A DNA stretch of 64,000 nucleotides from positions 3,162,001 to 3,226,000 of the forward strand of contig NC_016818.1 in NCBI RefSeq assembly GCF_000241955.1, written 5' to 3'. This stretch comes from Rahnella aquatilis CIP 78.65 = ATCC 33071 (GTDB taxonomy: Bacteria; Pseudomonadota; Gammaproteobacteria; Enterobacterales; Enterobacteriaceae). Each line of letters starts with the position of its first letter. Positions within the stretch are counted from its first letter, which is position 1. The position numbers and the translations under genes are program-made. A model generated the notes under the pieces. The model saw only the letters and a list, made by a program, of their open reading frames with translations, did no database searches and was not told the origin of the DNA. Below are positions 1 to 11,175 of this stretch, one piece after another.

Positions 1-17
1 TCCTGAATCGTTCAGGA
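1..17. repeat. Short perfect inverted repeat at window edge
   Basis: Seven-base arms TCCTGAA and TTCAGGA flank the triplet TCG. It lies 24 bases before the yobH start. It may be the tail of an upstream terminator or an operator, but no T-run follows. Confidence 0.4.
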
Positions 18-40
18 CAAGATGTTTAGGGAGTTGCAGA

Positions 41-277
41 ATGGGAATAATTAAAACCGTCATCGTGCTGGCCGTCATTTACGCGATTTTTCTTTTTTCG
101 GGGTATGGCGTGACGGTTGGCAGCAGTGAGAATGCCGCCGGACTGGGCCTGAAATGCCAGTATTTAACGGCCAGAGGGATAGTCAGCTCGCAATATATTC
201 ACTCTGACAGTGGCGTTATCGGCGTTGCCAACTGCCCGATTTTCAAGCAGGTGGGTGAAGTGGTCGATAATAAATAA
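41..277 (+). CDS. yobH: YobH-family small membrane/secreted protein
   Basis: This 78-residue protein has a hydrophobic N-terminal segment (about residues 4-24) that is a membrane anchor or uncleaved signal. The rest matches the E. coli YobH pattern, with the conserved stretches SGYGV, GSSENAAGLGLKC and YLTARG, and a second cysteine in ANCP. The two cysteines (about residues 39 and 65) could form a disulphide in the periplasm; this is inference. A GGGAG ribosome site precedes the ATG. The biochemical role of the family is unknown. The gene is transcribed alone and converges on the next leftward gene. Confidence 0.8.
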   Translation: MGIIKTVIVLAVIYAIFLFSGYGVTVGSSENAAGLGLKCQYLTARGIVSSQYIHSDSGVIGVANCPIFKQVGEVVDNK

Positions 278-300
278 GACGAACAGTGTACCGCACTGCT

Positions 301-334
301 GATTGTCATGCCTGCGGATGCAGACATGACAATC
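301..334. terminator. Stem-loop between convergent genes
   Basis: Ten-base arms GATTGTCATG and CATGACAATC enclose a further CTGC/GCAG pairing. It sits between the stop codons of yobH and the convergent gene at 340-585, so a shared terminator is likely. Poly-T tails are weak on both sides. Confidence 0.6.
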
Positions 335-339
335 ATTTA

Positions 340-585
340 TCAGCTATCGTGCTTCGTGAATTTCAACTCGATCAGTGAAATTGCCTTCTCGATAGCACGC
401 TTCGTCACAGGATCGGCTCCGGCAGGATGCTTGCTGAAATCAATGCTTTTCAACTGATGAGACATCTTCTCACGCACTTCGGCTGGCGCAATAATTTCAA
501 TCACATCCAGAATTTGTTTAATTACCAGCTGGCATGCAACCAGATCGGATTCGATTTCCTGTTCTCTGTTCAAAGACTCGGACAT
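340..585 (-). CDS. Small acidic/helical protein, function unknown
   Basis: The gene encodes 81 residues behind a strong AAGGAG ribosome site six bases from the ATG, so it is probably translated. The sequence lacks a signal peptide or membrane segment. It looks like an amphipathic helical cytoplasmic protein, with charged ends and a hydrophobic core around [15 protein letters not shown] do not recognise the family with confidence. The size and helix-rich layout recall small DUF2594/YecF-type enterobacterial proteins, but I cannot align it convincingly. It stands alone and ends in the shared stem-loop with yobH. Confidence 0.6.
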   Translation of the reverse strand: MSESLNREQEIESDLVACQLVIKQILDVIEIIAPAEVREKMSHQLKSIDFSKHPAGADPVTKRAIEKAISLIELKFTKHDS

Positions 586-786
586 GCGCTGCTCCTTCCA
601 TAACGGTCATTCATAAAAATTATGGCCGCGAGGATATCACGCCCTTTCCTGAAATTCTCTTTTCTGCCGCTTCGCATTTTTTCGTCCGACAAAGACGGAC
701 AAATAAGCAGCAAACGCACCGCGCCGGATGTTGTCAGGGGCATAATGGTTCTATGCTTAACAGGATGACAAAAATGGAGATGCGCT

Positions 787-978
787 ATGTTCGCACTTGT
801 TTTGACGATTTGTTATCTGGGCGGAGGATGTGAAGACTTAGTGATCGATGCCTTTAATACTCAGAAACAATGCATGGCCGCGATGCATCAGCAAGGTTTA
901 CGCCAGGCTGGCTGTTACCCCATTGAAGATTTTATCGACGGTTACTGGATCCCTGCACACGAGAATGCTGACTACTGA
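787..978 (+). CDS. yebW: YebW-family small protein (DUF1482)
   Basis: This 63-residue protein matches the E. coli YebW layout closely. It begins MFALVL, has the CYLGGGCED motif, then an NTQKQC segment and a GCYPIEDFIDGYW block near the C terminus. Four cysteines are spaced as in the family. A GGAG ribosome site lies seven bases before the ATG. The family has no established biochemical function. The N terminus is mildly hydrophobic but short for a true signal peptide. Confidence 0.85.
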   Translation: MFALVLTICYLGGGCEDLVIDAFNTQKQCMAAMHQQGLRQAGCYPIEDFIDGYWIPAHENADY

Positions 979-1105
979 AGCTTTGTGTCAGCATTCACAC
1001 AGCGCGACAAAAAATGTCATAACGATTGCTAAAGTGTTCGAAGAACGGTATGAATACCCTGTTACTCATTGATATTTAACCATATTGACAGGGCAGGAAA
1101 TGGCA

Positions 1106-2746
1106 ATGACGATACGTAAAACTTATGGGTGCTTCAAAAAACTTCCTCTCGCGCTCCTTTTCTCCGGCTCCTTAATGGCTTCTTTCGCTACCTGCGCTGC
1201 GACTGTTCCCGCAGGCGTTGAGCTGGCAGCCAAACAAGAAATTGTCCGTAACAACGGGAGCGAACCCGCTTCGCTTGACCCGCACAAAGTGGAAAGCGAT
1301 GTTGAATTCAATATACTCAGCGATCTTTTTGCCGGACTGGTCACTATCGATAGTAAAGGTAATGCACAACCTTCACTCGCGGCTAGCTGGGAAACTAAGG
1401 ATAACAAAACCTGGGTCTTCCATCTGCGCCCCGGGATCGTCTGGTCCGACGGCTCTCCTGTCACCGCGCAGGATGTCGTTTTCAGCTGGCAACGGCTGAT
1501 CGACCCGAAAACCGCTTCACCTTATGAAACTTATCTGAGCAGCATGCATGTGCTGAATGCCGGCGACATCATCAACGGCAAGAAGCCCGCTGACCAACTG
1601 GGCATCAAAGCGCTGGATAAGCAGACGCTGGAAGTTACGCTTGATCAACCGCTTTCCTATTTCCTCGGCATGCTGGCGCACCCTTCGCTCTCCCCGATCA
1701 GTCAGGCGGATGTGGAGAAATACGGCGATAAGTGGACTCAGCCAGGCAATCTGATCAGCAGCGGTCCGTTCAAACTCGATACCTGGACGGTCAACGAACG
1801 CATCACTGCCGTGCGCAACCCGAACTACTGGGATAACGCACATACCGTCATCAATAAAGTCACTTATTTACCGATCGCTTCGGGTACTGCGGACGTTAAT
1901 CGCTATAAAGCCGGTGAAATCGACATTACTTATACCGTCCCTTCCCCGCTGTTTGCATCGCTGAAAAAAGAGCTGGGTTCACAAGTTCATGTCAGCCCTT
2001 ATCTGGCCGTTTATTACTATGCGATGAACACCCAGAAGCCGCCATTTAATGATGTTCGCGTGCGTAAAGCGCTGAATCTGGCGATTGATAAGTCGATCAT
2101 TGCCGATAAAGTGATGGGTCAGGGGCAAACGCCAGCCTGGCATCTTTCTCCGGATAACACCGGCGGCTTTACTTTCGCCAAACCTAAAGAAGCCAGTCTG
2201 ACCCAGGAACAGCGTAACGAAGAAGCTAAAAAACTGCTGACAGAAGCAGGTTTTGGTCCGAACCATCCGCTTAAATTCAATCTGCTGTATAACACTTCTG
2301 AAGCGCATCAGCGCATTGCGATTGCCGCCGCGTCAATGTGGAAAAAGAATCTGGGTGTCGATGCTGTGTTACAAAATCAGGAATGGAAAACCATGCTGGA
2401 TACCATGCATCAGGGCACATATGAAGTGGTGCGTTACGCGTGGATTGCGGACTATAACGAGCCGTCCACTTTCCTGAATACCCTGCACACGGGTAACAGT
2501 GAGAACACGCCAAAATTCAGCAATGCTGCTTACGATAAGGCACTCGATGACGCGTTAAAAGCCACGAACAAAGCGGATGTAGGCAAAGCCTATCAGCAGG
2601 CGGAACAGGTATTAACCGAGCAGTCACCGGTCATTCCTTTGTATCACTATGTCAGCGCTCGTCTGGTCAAACCGTATGTGGGGGGGTTCAACGACAGCCT
2701 GCTTAATTATATTTACACCAAAGATTTGTATGTAATTAAGCATTAA
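1106..2746 (+). CDS. OppA/MppA-like periplasmic oligopeptide-binding protein
   Basis: This 546-residue solute-binding protein belongs to ABC transporter family 5. A signal peptide covers about residues 1-31, and the mature part opens VPAGVELAAKQEIVRNNGSEPASLDPHK as in OppA and MppA. Diagnostic blocks include WSDGSPVTAQDVVFSWQRL, QPGNLISSGPF, FNDVRVRKALNLAIDK, LLYNTSEAHQRIAIAAASMWKKNLGV and ADYNEPSTFLNTL. The segment AWHLSPDNTGGF resembles MppA more than OppA. The ATG at 1106 is preferred because AGGA at 1095-1098 lies seven bases upstream; TTG 1085 and ATG 1100 are alternatives. No permease or ATPase genes follow, so it probably delivers peptides, perhaps murein tripeptide, to an Opp or Dpp transporter encoded elsewhere. 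Confidence 0.9.
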   Translation: MTIRKTYGCFKKLPLALLFSGSLMASFATCAATVPAGVELAAKQEIVRNNGSEPASLDPHKVESDVEFNILSDLFAGLVTIDSKGNAQPSLAASWETKDNKTWVFHLRPGIVWSDGSPVTAQDVVFSWQRLIDPKTASPYETYLSSMHVLNAGDIINGKKPADQLGIKALDKQTLEVTLDQPLSYFLGMLAHPSLSPISQADVEKYGDKWTQPGNLISSGPFKLDTWTVNERITAVRNPNYWDNAHTVINKVTYLPIASGTADVNRYKAGEIDITYTVPSPLFASLKKELGSQVHVSPYLAVYYYAMNTQKPPFNDVRVRKALNLAIDKSIIADKVMGQGQTPAWHLSPDNTGGFTFAKPKEASLTQEQRNEEAKKLLTEAGFGPNHPLKFNLLYNTSEAHQRIAIAAASMWKKNLGVDAVLQNQEWKTMLDTMHQGTYEVVRYAWIADYNEPSTFLNTLHTGNSENTPKFSNAAYDKALDDALKATNKADVGKAYQQAEQVLTEQSPVIPLYHYVSARLVKPYVGGFNDSLLNYIYTKDLYVIKH

Positions 2747-2754
2747 TCTGCCTG

Positions 2755-2793
2755 CCTCTCCTTGCGGCGAATGATTGTCCGGGAGAGGTTTTT
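2755..2793 (+). terminator. Terminator of the peptide-binding protein gene
   Basis: CCTCTCC at 2755-2761 pairs with GGAGAGG at 2782-2788, followed by TTTTT, just after the stop codon at 2746. Confidence 0.65.
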
Positions 2794-2887
2794 CAAATGC
2801 TCCGCACTGACCTTCTTTCCATTGCCCCCCTTGTCACACGCTGCCCAGATGATAGATTGTACGTAAATCACACAAACGGGAGCTGTT

Positions 2888-3103
2888 ATGAAATTCTCGG
2901 AAAGTGAGATCCAACCGCTTTGGGATGAAGTGGCGCGTATTATCGGTGATGGCGTCATTCAGATGCGCCACAGAGGAGAACCTCTGAGTGCCGATGCGCT
3001 GATTGGTTATCTCGATGAGCAACTGGCCTGCGCGACGGGTGTACAGCGTCGTATCATGCTGGGTGCGGCAATTAATATGCTAAAAGCCGACCGGCGTTGC
3101 TGA
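2888..3103 (+). CDS. Small hypothetical protein
   Basis: The gene encodes 71 residues behind a GGGAG ribosome site. The sequence alternates hydrophobic and charged residues (LWDEVARIIGDGVIQM, then LIGYLDEQL, then MLGAAINMLK), which predicts three amphipathic helices in a soluble protein. This helix pattern faintly resembles the YmgB/AriR biofilm-regulator family, but key residues cannot be matched, so no function is assigned. It is flanked by the peptide-binding protein gene upstream and a convergent unknown gene downstream. Confidence 0.55.
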   Translation: MKFSESEIQPLWDEVARIIGDGVIQMRHRGEPLSADALIGYLDEQLACATGVQRRIMLGAAINMLKADRRC

Positions 3104-3171
3104 TCGTGCGACACAGCAAAACCTCGCAGCCCTGTCAGGCAACGATTCACTCATCAACGATCCGTCAGTCA

Positions 3172-3459
3172 CTACCTGGATTGTGCCGCACGTCCCTGCG
3201 CAAATAAGAAAATGCGCTGGGTGATGTCATCAGCGCCCAGAATATTCCCTTTCTGTTCCAGATTAGCTCTGGCATATGCCACATCATGAGCCTGATCGAC
3301 CATGCTGATCACCCGGTCACGGGTCGGTTTATCCAGTGTTCCCAGCAATGTCGTCAAAATCGCCTGATAAGCATTTGAAGCATAAGTCAGTTGTCTTTCA
3401 CGTTGTTCCAGCGCGTCAATGCGAACCATCAGGGCCTGCAATTGTTCTTGATGCGTCAT
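3172..3459 (-). CDS. Small coiled-coil hypothetical protein
   Basis: The best start is ATG at 3459, with an AAGGA ribosome site eight bases upstream, giving 95 residues (MTHQEQLQALMVRIDALEQ at the N terminus). A longer reading frame extends upstream but has no good start signal. The first 30 residues form a heptad-like helix (LQALMVRIDALEQRERQL), suggesting a coiled coil. There is no signal peptide. I do not recognise the family. It converges with the gene at 2888-3103. Confidence 0.55.
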   Translation of the reverse strand: MTHQEQLQALMVRIDALEQRERQLTYASNAYQAILTTLLGTLDKPTRDRVISMVDQAHDVAYARANLEQKGNILGADDITQRIFLFAQGRAAQSR

Positions 3460-3779
3460 AGCGGCATCCTTCTTCACGGGGGGAGAATAACCGGAAACAG
3501 CGGAGAAAACAGACCTCCGCCGGTTACTGAATATAAGTTTAGCAGACTTAAAAAAAGTGAAGCCCCCGCACTCTCTCTTAAGTAAACCTGTGTTCAATGA
3601 GCCGTTAACTGCTTAGGAAAATGTAACGGAGATATCCCCACTCATGGCCGCCGGTCACCGGCTTGTCTTACCTGAGAAGTAACAGCGGCAGTACCTGCTT
3701 ACAGATAGAAAAATGACAAGCGGGGGCCGTTATGACATTTTCTGCCACAGCACTATTTATTCATTTGGGGAGAATTCAG

Positions 3780-3989
3780 TTGAAAAAAATGATGTTGGGT
3801 GCAGCTATTTTCAGCATGGTGTTAGTGAGTTCATTTGCTCAGGCAGAAGGATGCCTTAAAGGCGCTGTGGCAGGAGGTGTAGTCGGTCATCTCAAGCATC
3901 ACGCTGTACTTGGCGCCGTAGCAGGATGCGCTGTCGGGCATCATCTCGCAGCACAAGCCAAAAAACAGCAGATTGCGGCAGTTAAATAA
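3780..3989 (+). CDS. Small secreted glycine-zipper, histidine-rich protein
   Basis: The preferred start is TTG at 3780: GGGGAGA lies seven bases upstream and translation gives a clean signal peptide (LKKMMLGAAIFSMVLVSSFAQA). The mature part is only about 45 residues. It holds a glycine-zipper helix (GAVAGGVVGH, then GAVAGCAVGHH) of the kind seen in YMGG/YcfJ-type outer-membrane-associated proteins. Two histidine clusters (GHLKHH and GHH) and two cysteines could bind metal; this is inference. An in-frame ATG at 3732 would disrupt the signal peptide and has no ribosome site. Confidence 0.6.
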   Translation: MKKMMLGAAIFSMVLVSSFAQAEGCLKGAVAGGVVGHLKHHAVLGAVAGCAVGHHLAAQAKKQQIAAVK

Positions 3990-4099
3990 ACAGTATCAGG
4001 GCCGTTACATCCCCTGATGAGATGAATCTCTGGTTATTCCGGAGCAACAAGTATTTACGGAATTCCATCAATAGCCATCTTTCTATTTATTTCAATAAA

Positions 4100-4121
4100 A
4101 AGCCCCGCTAATGCGAGGCTT
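4100..4121 (-). terminator. Terminator of the CigR-family gene
   Basis: On the minus strand AAGCCTCGC pairs with GCGGGGCTT around the loop ATTA, followed by TTTTATT. It lies 20 bases past the stop of the leftward gene at 4141. Confidence 0.75.
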
Positions 4122-4140
4122 AAACAATGCTATGTCAATT

Positions 4141-4632
4141 TTAATCGAATACGCCATTAATAATCGAAGTGACAATAGCCGTACTCAGGGCAACCAGAAC
4201 TAAATCATCACCCACGGCTCGCCATTCATAACCAGGATAATACGGCAATTCGTTCAGCATTGCGGCTGGAACTGCTTTCTTGGCAATTCCCGGAGGTAAA
4301 GGTTTGCCACGCATCAAGTTTTTTGCGATTCCTGGCGGTAGCGCCTGATATCCGGTTAATCCATAGTTTACTGCAAGTGAACGGGCACGAGAGAAGCTTA
4401 AATCTGACGAGACATGGTCTGGCTTGCCATAATTCTTACGATTCCCGGCTTGCTCGGATGATTTACCCTTTTCCTGACCTTTATTGGCGTGACCATTACT
4501 ATTGCCGTTGCCGTTGCTATTACCGTTACCATTACTATTCCCATTCCCGGGATTAGCAAAAACGGGAGCTGACAGCACAGTCAGAGAAATAACCGCCGCC
4601 AGAGCAATCTGGAGTGTGCGACGCTTAAACAT
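4141..4632 (-). CDS. cigR: CigR-family exported protein (RcnB-like domain)
   Basis: This 163-residue protein has a signal peptide (MFKRR, then LALAAVISLTVLSAPVFA). A low-complexity stretch of asparagine, glycine and serine follows (about residues 27-50, repeating GNGNSN). The C-terminal domain holds the paired motif LPPGIAKNLMRGKPLPPGIAKK, then LPYYPGYEWRAVGDDLVLVAL, as in Salmonella CigR and RcnB-like proteins. Salmonella CigR is an anti-virulence protein of the inner membrane acting on MgtC. Whether that role applies here is unknown, since no mgtC is in the window. An AAGGA ribosome site precedes the ATG. Upstream lies a 16-bp palindrome. Confidence 0.8.
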   Translation of the reverse strand: MFKRRTLQIALAAVISLTVLSAPVFANPGNGNSNGNGNSNGNGNSNGHANKGQEKGKSSEQAGNRKNYGKPDHVSSDLSFSRARSLAVNYGLTGYQALPPGIAKNLMRGKPLPPGIAKKAVPAAMLNELPYYPGYEWRAVGDDLVLVALSTAIVTSIINGVFD

Positions 4633-4714
4633 GATGGTTGTTCCTTGAGATTAATTATACTTTTTAAATCTATGCCAGAAAACTCGCTTTCACAATCTCA
4701 TGTATTCCTATTTT

Positions 4715-4730
4715 ATCGTTTTAAAACGAT
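4715..4730. promoter_or_regulatory. Perfect 16-bp palindrome upstream of cigR
   Basis: ATCGTTTTAAAACGAT is a perfect palindrome located 83 bases before the cigR start. Its symmetry and position suggest a dimeric repressor or activator site. The cognate factor is unknown. Confidence 0.45.
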
Positions 4731-4900
4731 GTAAAAATTAATAACGCTGTTCTCATTATTTATCAGGCTCATCGTTCAAATTGTTAATTAAATAGCTCTC
4801 ATTTTTCATGGACAAAGACTGCAGGAAAGTTTTGTGGTTCTGACTATTTAAAACAGGCGTTTTCAGTTTGGGTTTGCAGAAGAATTTTAGGCAGGATGAA

Positions 4901-4924
4901 AAACAAAGGGGGCGCGATGCCCCC
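4901..4924 (-). terminator. icd terminator
   Basis: On the minus strand GGGGGC pairs with GCCCCC around ATCGC, followed by TTTGTTT. It begins 26 bases after the icd stop codon. Confidence 0.8.
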
Positions 4925-4949
4925 GATGTCTACTGCAACAATCTCGCGA

Positions 4950-6203
4950 TTACATATTTGCGATCATGTCGTCGGCAAACTCGCTACATTTGCGCAGCTT
5001 AGCGCCTTCCATCAGACGTTCGAAATCGTAAGTCACAGTTTTGTTGGCGATAGCGCCTTCCATGCCTTTAACGATCAGGTCTGCGGCTTCGAACCATTCC
5101 ATATGACGCAGCATCATTTCTGCGGAAAGGATGATTGAACCCGGGTTCACTTTGTCCTGACCGGCATATTTCGGTGCAGTACCGTGAGTAGCTTCAAACA
5201 GCGCGCAATCAGAACCGATGTTAGCGCCCGGTGCGATACCGATGCCGCCAACCTGCGCCGCCAGGGCGTCGGAAATGTAGTCACCGTTCAGGTTCATACA
5301 GGCGATCACGTCGTATTCAGCAGGACGCAGCAGGATCTGTTGCAGGAATGCATCGGCAATCACGTCTTTAATGATGATGTCTTTGCCGTTGTTTGGGTTC
5401 TTGATTTTCACCCAAGGACCGCCGTCGATCAGCTCACCACCGAACTCTTCACGCGCCAGCTGGTAGCCCCAGTCCTTGAAGGCACCTTCGGTGAACTTCA
5501 TGATGTTGCCTTTATGAACCAGCGTCAGTGAATCACGGTCGTTGGTGATGGTGTATTCAATCGCCGCACGAACCAGACGTTTGGTGCCTTCTTCGGAGCA
5601 AGGTTTGATACCGATACCACAATCTTGTGGGAAACGGATTTTCTTCACGCCCATTTCGTCTTGCAGGAACTTGATCACTTTATCCGCTTCAGCAGAACCG
5701 GCTTTCCATTCAATACCGGCGTAGATATCTTCGGAGTTTTCGCGGAAGATCACCATGTCGGTATCTTCAGGACGTTTAACCGGGCTTGGTGTACCGGTGT
5801 AATAACGTACCGGACGCAGACAGATGTACAGGTCGAGTTGCTGGCGAAGTGCCACGTTCAGGGAGCGAATACCGCCGCCAACTGGCGTAGTCAGTGGCCC
5901 TTTGATAGCAACACGATAATCACGGATCAGATCGAGGGTTTCTTCTGGCAACCAGACGTCTTTGCCGTACAGTTCTACGGATTTCTCGCCGGTATAGATT
6001 TCCATCCAGGAGATTTTACGCTCGCCTTTATAGGCTTTCTCAACAGCCGCATCAACGACTTTGATCATGGCCGGCGTCACGTCAACACCGATGCCATCAC
6101 CTTCGATAAATGGGATAACAGGATTATTAGGAATGACCAGTTTACCCTGAGCGTCTACTGTAATCTTTTTACCTTCAGCCGGAACCACTACTTTGCTTTC
6201 CAT
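4950..6203 (-). CDS. icd: NADP-dependent isocitrate dehydrogenase
   Basis: The enzyme oxidatively decarboxylates isocitrate to 2-oxoglutarate in the TCA cycle, producing NADPH. The 417-residue product matches E. coli Icd nearly throughout, with one extra residue near position 18. The substrate loop [13 protein letters not shown] carries Ser114, equivalent to the serine phosphorylated by Ace[36 protein letters not shown] and [19 protein letters not shown] (NADP site) are all present. The ATG at 6203 follows an AGGAGAGG ribosome site; an upstream in-frame start would add seven unmatched residues. It is transcribed divergently from rluE. The 3' end is complete, with no integrated element. Confidence 0.98.
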   Translation of the reverse strand: MESKVVVPAEGKKITVDAQGKLVIPNNPVIPFIEGDGIGVDVTPAMIKVVDAAVEKAYKGERKISWMEIYTGEKSVELYGKDVWLPEETLDLIRDYRVAIKGPLTTPVGGGIRSLNVALRQQLDLYICLRPVRYYTGTPSPVKRPEDTDMVIFRENSEDIYAGIEWKAGSAEADKVIKFLQDEMGVKKIRFPQDCGIGIKPCSEEGTKRLVRAAIEYTITNDRDSLTLVHKGNIMKFTEGAFKDWGYQLAREEFGGELIDGGPWVKIKNPNNGKDIIIKDVIADAFLQQILLRPAEYDVIACMNLNGDYISDALAAQVGGIGIAPGANIGSDCALFEATHGTAPKYAGQDKVNPGSIILSAEMMLRHMEWFEAADLIVKGMEGAIANKTVTYDFERLMEGAKLRKCSEFADDMIANM

Positions 6204-6329
6204 TAACCTCTCCTTCGAGCGCATTTTTGTTAAAAATTTGTAAGATGCTGGTCGATATTACTCGAATATTTCTCGCTAGCCAATCCGAAACATTTTTCAA
6301 GTATAATGCGCTAATTCTCTCTAACTTCA

Positions 6330-6962
6330 ATGCCTATGAACCCGCTATCTTTTAAAAATCACAACGTTAAACGTTTCAGCAAAAGGCCTGCTAAAGAACA
6401 ATCTGCCCCAAAAGGGCCGGTAAAGGTGATTCTTTTCAATAAACCCTTCGATGTGCTGCCACAATTCACTGATGAGGCGGGTCGGGCGACACTTAAAGAT
6501 TACATTTCATTAACAGATGTTTATGCCGCAGGCCGTCTGGATCGGGACAGCGAAGGTTTACTGGTGCTGACAAACGATGGCAAACTACAGGCTGCGCTGA
6601 CCCAACCGGGTAAACGCACCGGTAAGATTTACTTTGTCCAGGTCGAGGGCGAACCGGATGACGCCGCGGTCAAGGCATTGCGTGCAGGCATTACGCTCAA
6701 AGACGGGCCAACACTGCCCGCTGGTGTGGAAATCGTCGATGAACCTGAATGGCTATGGGCCCGTAATCCGCCGATCCGCGAACGTAAATCTATCCCGACC
6801 ACGTGGTTGAAAATCACGTTATACGAGGGAAGAAACCGTCAGGTGCGCCGCATGACGGCGCATGTCGGCTTCCCGACACTGCGTCTGATCCGTTACAGCA
6901 TGGGCGAATTTACCCTCGGCGATTTACAACCCGGCCAATGGAAGGAAATTCCACATGTTTAA
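6330..6962 (+). CDS. rluE: 23S rRNA pseudouridine(2457) synthase
   Basis: RluE converts U2457 of 23S rRNA to pseudouridine. The 210-residue protein is of the RsuA family but lacks the N-terminal S4 domain, as in E. coli. The catalytic motif [17 protein letters not shown] contains the essential aspartate, and the second family motif GRNRQVRRM is near the C terminus. A basic N-terminal extension ([11 protein letters not shown]) matches the family. Two ATG codons (6330 and 6336) are possible starts and neither has a strong ribosome site. The gene overlaps nudJ by eight bases, so the two are co-transcribed. Confidence 0.95.
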   Translation: MPMNPLSFKNHNVKRFSKRPAKEQSAPKGPVKVILFNKPFDVLPQFTDEAGRATLKDYISLTDVYAAGRLDRDSEGLLVLTNDGKLQAALTQPGKRTGKIYFVQVEGEPDDAAVKALRAGITLKDGPTLPAGVEIVDEPEWLWARNPPIRERKSIPTTWLKITLYEGRNRQVRRMTAHVGFPTLRLIRYSMGEFTLGDLQPGQWKEIPHV

Positions 6963-7401
6963 ACCACACGTTACTGTCGCCTGCATCGTTCAGGCACAGG
7001 GAAAGTTTCTGGTTGTCGAAGAAATCATCCATGGCAACGTCACCTGGAATCAGCCTGCCGGTCATCTTGAAGCCGATGAAACCTTAGTCAGCGCGGCAAA
7101 ACGCGAGCTGTATGAGGAAACCGGCATCCACGCCGAGCCGCAGTCTTTCCTCGGATTGCATCAGTGGCAGGCGCCGGACGGTACGCCTTTCCTGCGTTTC
7201 GCCTTTGTGATTGATCTGCCTGAAATTCTGGAAACAGCGCCTCAGGACGATGACATCGATCAGTGCCGTTGGGTCACCGCCGAAGAAATCATCGGTTCTG
7301 CGCAACTGCGATCGCCACTGGTGGCAGAAAGCATTCGCTGTTATCAGCAATCGCCGCGTTATCCTCTGGAAATTCTGCACAATTTCAACCTGCCGGAATA
7401 A
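6955..7401 (+). CDS. nudJ: Nudix phosphatase NudJ
   Basis: NudJ hydrolyses nucleoside tri- and diphosphates and, in E. coli, HMP-PP and geranyl diphosphate. The 148-residue protein opens [13 protein letters not shown] and carries a complete Nudix box from about residue 37 ([20 protein letters not shown] plus TGI), with its metal-binding glutamates. The C-terminal [14 protein letters not shown] block is typical of NudJ. Its start overlaps the end of rluE. The 246 bases between nudJ and mnmA contain weak stem-loops (for example GCCGGT/ACCGGC) but no clear T-tailed terminator. Confidence 0.95.
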   Translation: MFKPHVTVACIVQAQGKFLVVEEIIHGNVTWNQPAGHLEADETLVSAAKRELYEETGIHAEPQSFLGLHQWQAPDGTPFLRFAFVIDLPEILETAPQDDDIDQCRWVTAEEIIGSAQLRSPLVAESIRCYQQSPRYPLEILHNFNLPE

Positions 7402-7626
7402 CTCTCCCCTGCCGGTGGTTGCCACGCGGTGAATCAGCGATGCAGCAACCGGCCTGACGTGATAAAATTTTGCGCTTCACGATTTACCTCGCGTGAAATC
7501 GCAGTAAAGCAGTGCCTCTCTGTCCGGGTTTCTGTGGTGTTCGGGTTCTGAAGTGTTTTAGTTACGCGCGGCCTTCATCCTCGTGGGACAAGCATCAGAA
7601 AAACACCGTCAGTACCGGGCAATTAA

Positions 7627-8757
<1,131 letters not shown>

Positions 8758-8782
8758 TATTGAGTCAATATGTGATTAAATA

Positions 8783-8812
8783 CGGGACGCTTTCGGGCGT
8801 CCCGCTTTATTT
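8783..8812 (+). terminator. Probable mnmA terminator
   Basis: CGGGACGC pairs with GCGTCCCG around TTTCGG, followed by CTTTATTT. The T-tail is imperfect, so read-through into hflD is possible. Confidence 0.6.
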
Positions 8813-8949
8813 CTGCCCGACTGTGACGCCCTGCACTGATTCCGAACTGTGTTTAGGGTCAGTTTTATGGCATGATCTGTCGCCATGAATTTGGGCTATT
8901 TTCTTTGTCACTGCGTCTCATCGTTTCAAAAACGCTTACAGGAGTAAAC

Positions 8950-10970
<2,021 letters not shown>

Positions 10971-10992
10971 GTTTTTAAGGTGTTGTACCCGA

Positions 10993-11017
10993 GGCGGCCT
11001 GCGGGTCGCCTTTTTTT
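10993..11017 (+). terminator. purB terminator
   Basis: GGCGGCC pairs with GGTCGCC (one G-T wobble) around TGCG, followed by seven T residues. Confidence 0.9.
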
Positions 11018-11047
11018 ATGCCGCCTCCGCCAAAGCCGTTTATAATT

Positions 11048-11064
11048 CGTTTAGGTTCTGTTGA
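11048..11064 (+). promoter_or_regulatory. Candidate PhoP box in the phoP promoter
   Basis: CGTTTA-GGTTC-TGTTGA resembles the direct-repeat PhoP box (two TGTTTA-like hexamers spaced by five). It lies about 110 bases before phoP, where autoregulation is established in E. coli and Salmonella. A second TGTTTA half-site is at 11135-11140. The match is imperfect. Confidence 0.4.
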
Positions 11065-11175
11065 TGTTCGGCACACCTGCGTTGACCTGAGGTTGATTAA
11101 AATATTTCTGAATCATTTACAATCGCACTCAGAATGTTTAAACCATTTTTCGCGCTGTCAGGATAAGGAATTACC

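Larger units (their letters stand above)
4633..4949. other. Intergenic region between cigR and icd 3' end
   Basis: This AT-rich stretch holds the leftward promoter area of the CigR-family gene and the icd terminator. The most ordered element is a perfect palindrome at 4715-4730. No convincing coding sequence, RNA gene or phage remnant is seen. Confidence 0.5.

Noticed and set aside
534..833. 99-codon frame overlapping the genes at 340-585 and 787-978
   Set aside because: It conflicts with two better-supported genes and has no ribosome site.
2743..2958. Leftward small frame overlapping the terminator and the gene at 2888
   Set aside because: It spans a clear terminator and overlaps a gene with a better ribosome site.
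4900..5100. Possible phage attachment remnant at icd 3' end
   Set aside because: The icd end is intact and followed by a normal terminator, with no duplicated end or integrase.
5625..6206. Open frame of 193 codons opposite icd
   Set aside because: It overlaps the conserved icd coding sequence entirely and lacks start signals; codon bias of icd explains it.
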